Assembly (NCBI GenBank): GCA_013187285.1
Contig: JABMIG010000080.1
Location: forward strand, 349,553-413,552
Direction of reading: 5' to 3'
Length of the DNA stretch: 64,000 nucleotides
Source of the DNA: Cyclotella cryptica
Lineage: Eukaryota; Bacillariophyta; Thalassiosirophyceae; Thalassiosirales; Thalassiosiraceae
A model generated the notes under the pieces. It had not been told where the DNA came from. It was given only the letters and a program-made list of their open reading frames with translations, and did not search any database. Shown here piece after piece: positions 59,981 through 64,000 of the stretch. Each line of letters opens with the position of its first letter. The first letter of the stretch is position 1. The position numbers were made by a program, and so were the translations under genes.

Positions 59981-60634
59981 CCTATGACGGTTTGTGATAT
60001 TTTTGGTCAGTTTTGGTCAGTTTCCCCAAATGATCAGTGAAATTTCCAGATTATAAGTTATAAATTGACACCATAGTGCTATCCTTTTTAGTAAAAAATC
60101 ATTTTTACTATAATTATTCATCAATGGACATAAAACATACGGGGTCGAAAAAACCACTGCAGGGTCATGCTGCGTCTTGGAAAAACCCTAGAACACATCT
60201 GATCCGCGATGGTTATGTACATAACAATGCCACACCATGAGCGCAAGAAATATCAATGTTATATATATCATATCCAAAGAAATAATGATTGTGACATATC
60301 TCTAGAAGGGTCTTACCTGAGCGGTCTGGTCATGCTGGCTAGCAAAATGATCTGAATTTTTCCGTTATATACATAACAACGTCACAAATATACCATGTTG
60401 CGTGGGATGAAAAGGTTCGTCCATGCTATATTCAAAAACACATTAAAAATAACAAACTTTTCTCAACTACCCTCTTACCAGTCATTCCGGGAGGTTATAT
60501 TTATAACTAAGTTATAAATATACCAGATTCCTGCCCCTGTCAGAACTTCAGTTATCGAAAAGCACAATGCTATCATCAGTCGCATACATAACAAATTGGC
60601 CTTACTCCCAAAAGCCATAAGTCATGCTTTTGTC

Positions 60635-61035
60635 CATTCCAAAAATATTGACACCATATTTCCTCCGAATCCAAAATTATTCACACCATGTTGCAGCCAT
60701 TTCTTCATCATCATGGACCTGCGCCATCCAAAAATATTGGCAAGAAATTCCCCTGCGCGGTCCAAAAATATCGATACAATACTTCATGCAAATCCAAAAA
60801 TGTCGACACCATACTTCCTGCGCAATCCAAAAATAGCAACACCATGATGCAGTGACATCAAAAATAGCAACACCATGATGCAGTGACATCAAAAATATTG
60901 ACACCATACATCCTGCGCAATCCAGCAATATCGACACAATACTTCCTTTGCAAATCAAAAAATATTGACATCATACTGCCTGCAATCCAAAAATCGAACA
61001 TCCGGCGCAATCCCAAAATATTGAAACCATCTTCC
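60635..61035. repeat. minisatellite of ATCCAAAAATATTGACACC units
   Basis: About ten imperfect units of 30-40 bp containing (G)CAATCCAAAAAT(A) then TCGACACCATA-type blocks, inside element 6. The frames across it are repeat artefacts. Confidence 0.85.
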
Positions 61036-61327
61036 TTGGGTTTGGGTGCTCACCTGTTCTTGCTTTCATCTTTCTTGTTTAAATACATAACATTGTTATG
61101 TCTATAACACATGCCATCAATATGAGTCACTAGTGTAGAAAAGTAAGGATTCTTCTGATTAGAAACCATTGGTAAACAAATAATAAATATAATGATAAAA
61201 ATAGTGCAACTGTCCTCTGTTTTCTCTTACCTCTGTAGGCGGCACACATCATGCTTGACACCCGAAGTTATGTAGATACTAATTTTATGTACATAACGAA
61301 CAAGTGAGTAGGAGGAAAAGTCATATA

Positions 61328-62101
61328 TGTTGGGACCCATCCTGGCACCGTCCCAGTGCTGGCACTGGGACCTTTCAAAGTCCCAGTGCTGGCACTGGGC
61401 GAATTTGTCCCCGTTTTGGCACTTCTCAGTGGGTTGCGCCTGGTGCCCAAACGGGGACATGTTTTACTGAGGTAGAGTAATAACGCACATAAATAAGGAT
61501 GTCACGTTTTTTCGAGGTAGGTAATTAGATGTATTGTACTACGGTATAGGCAGGTTTGTCACACGCGTAACATTCCTGGGTCCGTGATTTACACTCCTCC
61601 ATTTGCATCAATTGATGCGCATCAGTTTGATGACGCAACGCTCGTAGATCAGGATTGTGATTCGTGACGTCACAAAATCATAATCTTGGCGATGTAGTTC
61701 TTTGAACCTTGTTTTGTATAGCCTCTCTCCTTTAGCGATTCAACGCACTGTTTTGATCATGCCGGCCGTTCAAATTTCTCTAGGGAAACTATAAAAAGTA
61801 CTAGCTCCAGTATGGGGACACAATCATAATCCCCATTCAGGCACTAGTGCCAGAACGGGGACTAGTGCTAAAATGGGGATCAAGGTGGTACAAGGGTCAT
61901 TGTACAGTGCCCGCACTGTACGCCCAGTGCCGGCACTGGGCACCCAGTGCGGGCACTGGGCTGTTCTTACGACCCAGTGCCAGCACTGGGCGTCAATTTT
62001 GGTCCCAGTGCTGGCACGGGGACAAATGCGCCCAGTGCCAGCACTGGGACTTTGAAAGGTCCCAGTGCCGCACTGGGACGGTGCCAGGATGGGTCCCAAC
62101 A
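61328..62101. mobile_element. non-autonomous palindrome-dense TIR element (element 2), nested
   Basis: 774 bp, flanked by TATA (61324-61327 and 62102-62105). The inverted ends extend about 85 bp, with one missing base and one substitution, and begin TGTTGGGACCCATCC. Eight copies of CCCAGTGC-NN-GCACTGGG occur, including in the ends. An uninterrupted relative of the target site lies at about 62270-62290 in the neighbouring duplicate and reads straight through with a single TATA. High TIR identity suggests a recent insertion. Confidence 0.9.
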
Positions 62102-63207
62102 TATACATAATAAATCGATTTTGTGCAAACAGAGGATCAGTTAGTTGTCGCTCGGTTTCCTTCTATGTGAAAACGCACACCAATGTACCTTACCATACCA
62201 CATCATGCTTGACGCCCTAAATTTTATGTAAATAACATGTTATGTACATAACGAACACGTGAGTACGAGAAAAGTTATATACATAACAAATCGATGTCGT
62301 GCAAACAGAGGATTGGATAGTTGTTGTCAGTCTATTCGAAAACGCAGGATCACGCGTAAAATTCTTACCATACCACCTATCAAACAGGTCATGGTGAAGT
62401 TCGCGACGATTTGCAAAGTGAACGTGAAGTGAGCTTCAGTATGGTTGGCTGAGGCACAACAAACATATTATTCTTTCTTTGCAGTTCGTAGTTGGTCATA
62501 GTGATGAAGCAGGATGGGTCACGGGACGTGAGGCTCATGTCCTGTGACGACAGCCGAACGAAATCATGCAAACAACAACAATCAAAACAAGTCCACCGCA
62601 CAAGTCACTCACTAAGCCCAGCCCTCTAACCCAAGCATGCATTCCACCATAAATTTGTCCCTTGTAGTCCTTGTGATGGTGGTACAAATCCATCACCTCA
62701 GCAAAACAAGCAAAACAGTTCATGTTTCTCATGGTCGGTCATTTTTGTCCTGGTAGTTCGGCTTGGTGGTCCAGAAGCATTGATGCAGCAGCCTCCACCA
62801 CAGCATGACACAAAAATTAGCGACGTGGCATGAAATTAAAAGTGTGCCAGAAAACGGCATTTTTGTTATCAAAACCTTAATTGCTGAATATGATTGAGAA
62901 GATGTTTTTAAATGACATACAGACATTTATAAAAATATATGTACAAATTCATTGAAGTCGTTTAAATATTTTTGTGCCTTGTTATTATTTTTATTAGTTC
63001 TCATACATAGTTAATACAATTATATAACCCCTTTATATAAATGCAGCGACATTAATAAAAAATATCTATATGTACTTTTAATAACAGATGTTTTCTTATA
63101 TTTTGTGGCCACTAACTTCGATTAAATATATTATATAAGCTATTTGTTTTGTGACCATTTGGGGAAACTGACCAAAACTGACCATAAATATAAAATACCC
63201 CTATGAC

Positions 63208-63905
63208 CAGAGTCATTGGGCTGTTGTACTCTAAGAAATAGGAAAACTCTTTCTCAATGCAGGTGACCGCTTCATTTCATAAACAAACAAAAACTATTGG
63301 TAATCTGCTCTGACCAAACCTGATGAGCAAGACAGGTACCTTCCCCAAGAATTGATTGACTATTGACCAACCTCTGAAAGCAACTTAGTCAGAGCTTTTC
63401 AATAGACCAATACATAACATTAGTAATACATATTAATTAAGATAACTTATTTTAGAATCAATCCAACTTACAAATCTCAAATGTGTAGTTACATCCTTTT
63501 AGTTAATATTAACAGTTTGCGTATTCTACAAGGAAAAAAGTGGACTAATAATTGCTGTAAGTAAAGGACTTCTCTTTTTCATTTATAAATCATTTTTTTG
63601 TAAGTAATATTACTTCCCCTCTATTGTAGTGTTGATTTCTCTAGTAATTGAGTACTTCATTGACAGACCGCAGACTGTCCCCTAGCTTCAGCCCTTCCCC
63701 CGAGCACCCTAAAATGATGAGTTCTCTTTTCTTTCCAATTTTTCATTGGTCACACATTTTAAACATCATTTTAAATTGTTTGCCACATCCCACAGTGTCA
63801 AAGGTGGTTTCTTGGTTGCCAACCACTCCTAAAGTTTGAAAATTCACGCTGCCCCTGCCAACACAATAGACAACTGGGCAATGCCCTGAAAAATATAAAA
63901 TTTTT
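63208..63905. other. no gene seen
   Basis: A/T-rich flank between element 6 and the satellite. The frame at 63648-63839 has no family features. Confidence 0.5.
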
Positions 63906-63911
63906 TATTTT

Positions 63912-64000
63912 TTCCATTCATTTTTCATTTCTTTCCATTCCATTCCCATTCCATTCCATTCCATTCCATTCCATTCCATTCCATTCCATTCCATTCCATT
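63912..64000. repeat. (CCATT)n satellite, continues beyond the window
   Basis: A pentamer array of CCATT, at first imperfect and then pure from about 63945 to the window end. Total length unknown. Confidence 0.95.

Larger units (their letters stand above)
59989..63199. mobile_element. 3.2-kb non-autonomous TIR element with 8-bp target duplication (element 6)
   Basis: Both sides carry CCTATGAC (59981-59988 and 63200-63207). The inverted ends match at 43 of 48 bases and contain GGTCAGTTTTGGTCAG and TTTCCCC. The interior has no credible gene. It holds repeated GTTATGTACATAAC-type palindromes (near 60213, 61086, 61286, 62243), a minisatellite at 60635-61035, a 185-bp duplication near 61243-62390, and a nested palindromic element (61328-62101). 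The 8-bp duplication fits hAT or MULE mobilisation. A second family member ends at 805. Confidence 0.85.

Overview
This is a nuclear segment from a eukaryote, most likely a diatom or a close stramenopile alga. The evidence is: spliced host genes with short GT-AG introns (81-110 bp); a eukaryotic-type topoisomerase VI B subunit; a Ty1/copia element of the kind common in diatoms; a Crypton tyrosine recombinase; two PIF/Harbinger elements; a MULE; and several protein families I associate with diatom genomes. The species cannot be told. No rRNA, tRNA or CRISPR was recognised.

Host genes lie in one compact island at 7.9-14.4 kb. A TCAIM-like gene (minus) and TOP6B (plus) diverge from a 247-bp shared upstream region. 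A 657-codon gene of unknown function (minus) converges on TOP6B. TOP6B joins in frame across four exons to 703 residues and the TCAIM-like gene across two exons to 507 residues. Both splice models were worked out here from the sequence.

Almost everything else is mobile or repetitive DNA. 1-3.5 kb: the end of a terminal-inverted-repeat (TIR) element lying against an integrase fossil. 4-7.2 kb: minisatellites and palindrome-rich elements. 14.7-22.5 kb: a broken Ty1/copia element with two similar LTRs. 22.5-26.3 kb: a Harbinger with two apparently whole convergent genes. 26.4-27.0 kb: an element full of CTATAG palindromes. 27.1-30.4 kb: a Crypton flanked by dyad sites. 30.5-32.1 kb: a MULE relic. 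33.0-34.0 kb: another palindromic element. 34.7-35.6 kb: a reverse-transcriptase-element tail. 38.2-41.6 kb: a second, decayed Harbinger. 42-43 kb: two unknown overlapping reading frames. 45-45.8 kb: a gag fossil. 46.7-49 kb: a 1.1-kb tandem duplication. 49.7-50.8 kb: a pogo-like relic. 50.8-55.9 kb: a putative DNA transposon with an unfamiliar, multi-exon transposase-like gene. 60.0-63.2 kb: a 3.2-kb TIR element with a perfect 8-bp target duplication, carrying a nested palindromic element. 63.9 kb to the end: a CCATT satellite.

The most interesting pattern is a set of 0.6-1.0 kb elements at 6.6, 26.4, 33.0 and 61.3 kb. All begin TGTTRG, end CYAACA, and show a 4-bp target duplication (TATA or CATG; one copy imperfect). 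Each is packed with many copies of one palindrome that also occurs in its termini. The palindrome differs between elements, as if changed in concert. One has a matching empty site about 1 kb away. Second is the 5-kb element whose coding region does not fit a named transposase superfamily that I can recall. Third is the set of TCATAGA-N5-TCTATGA sites beside the Crypton.
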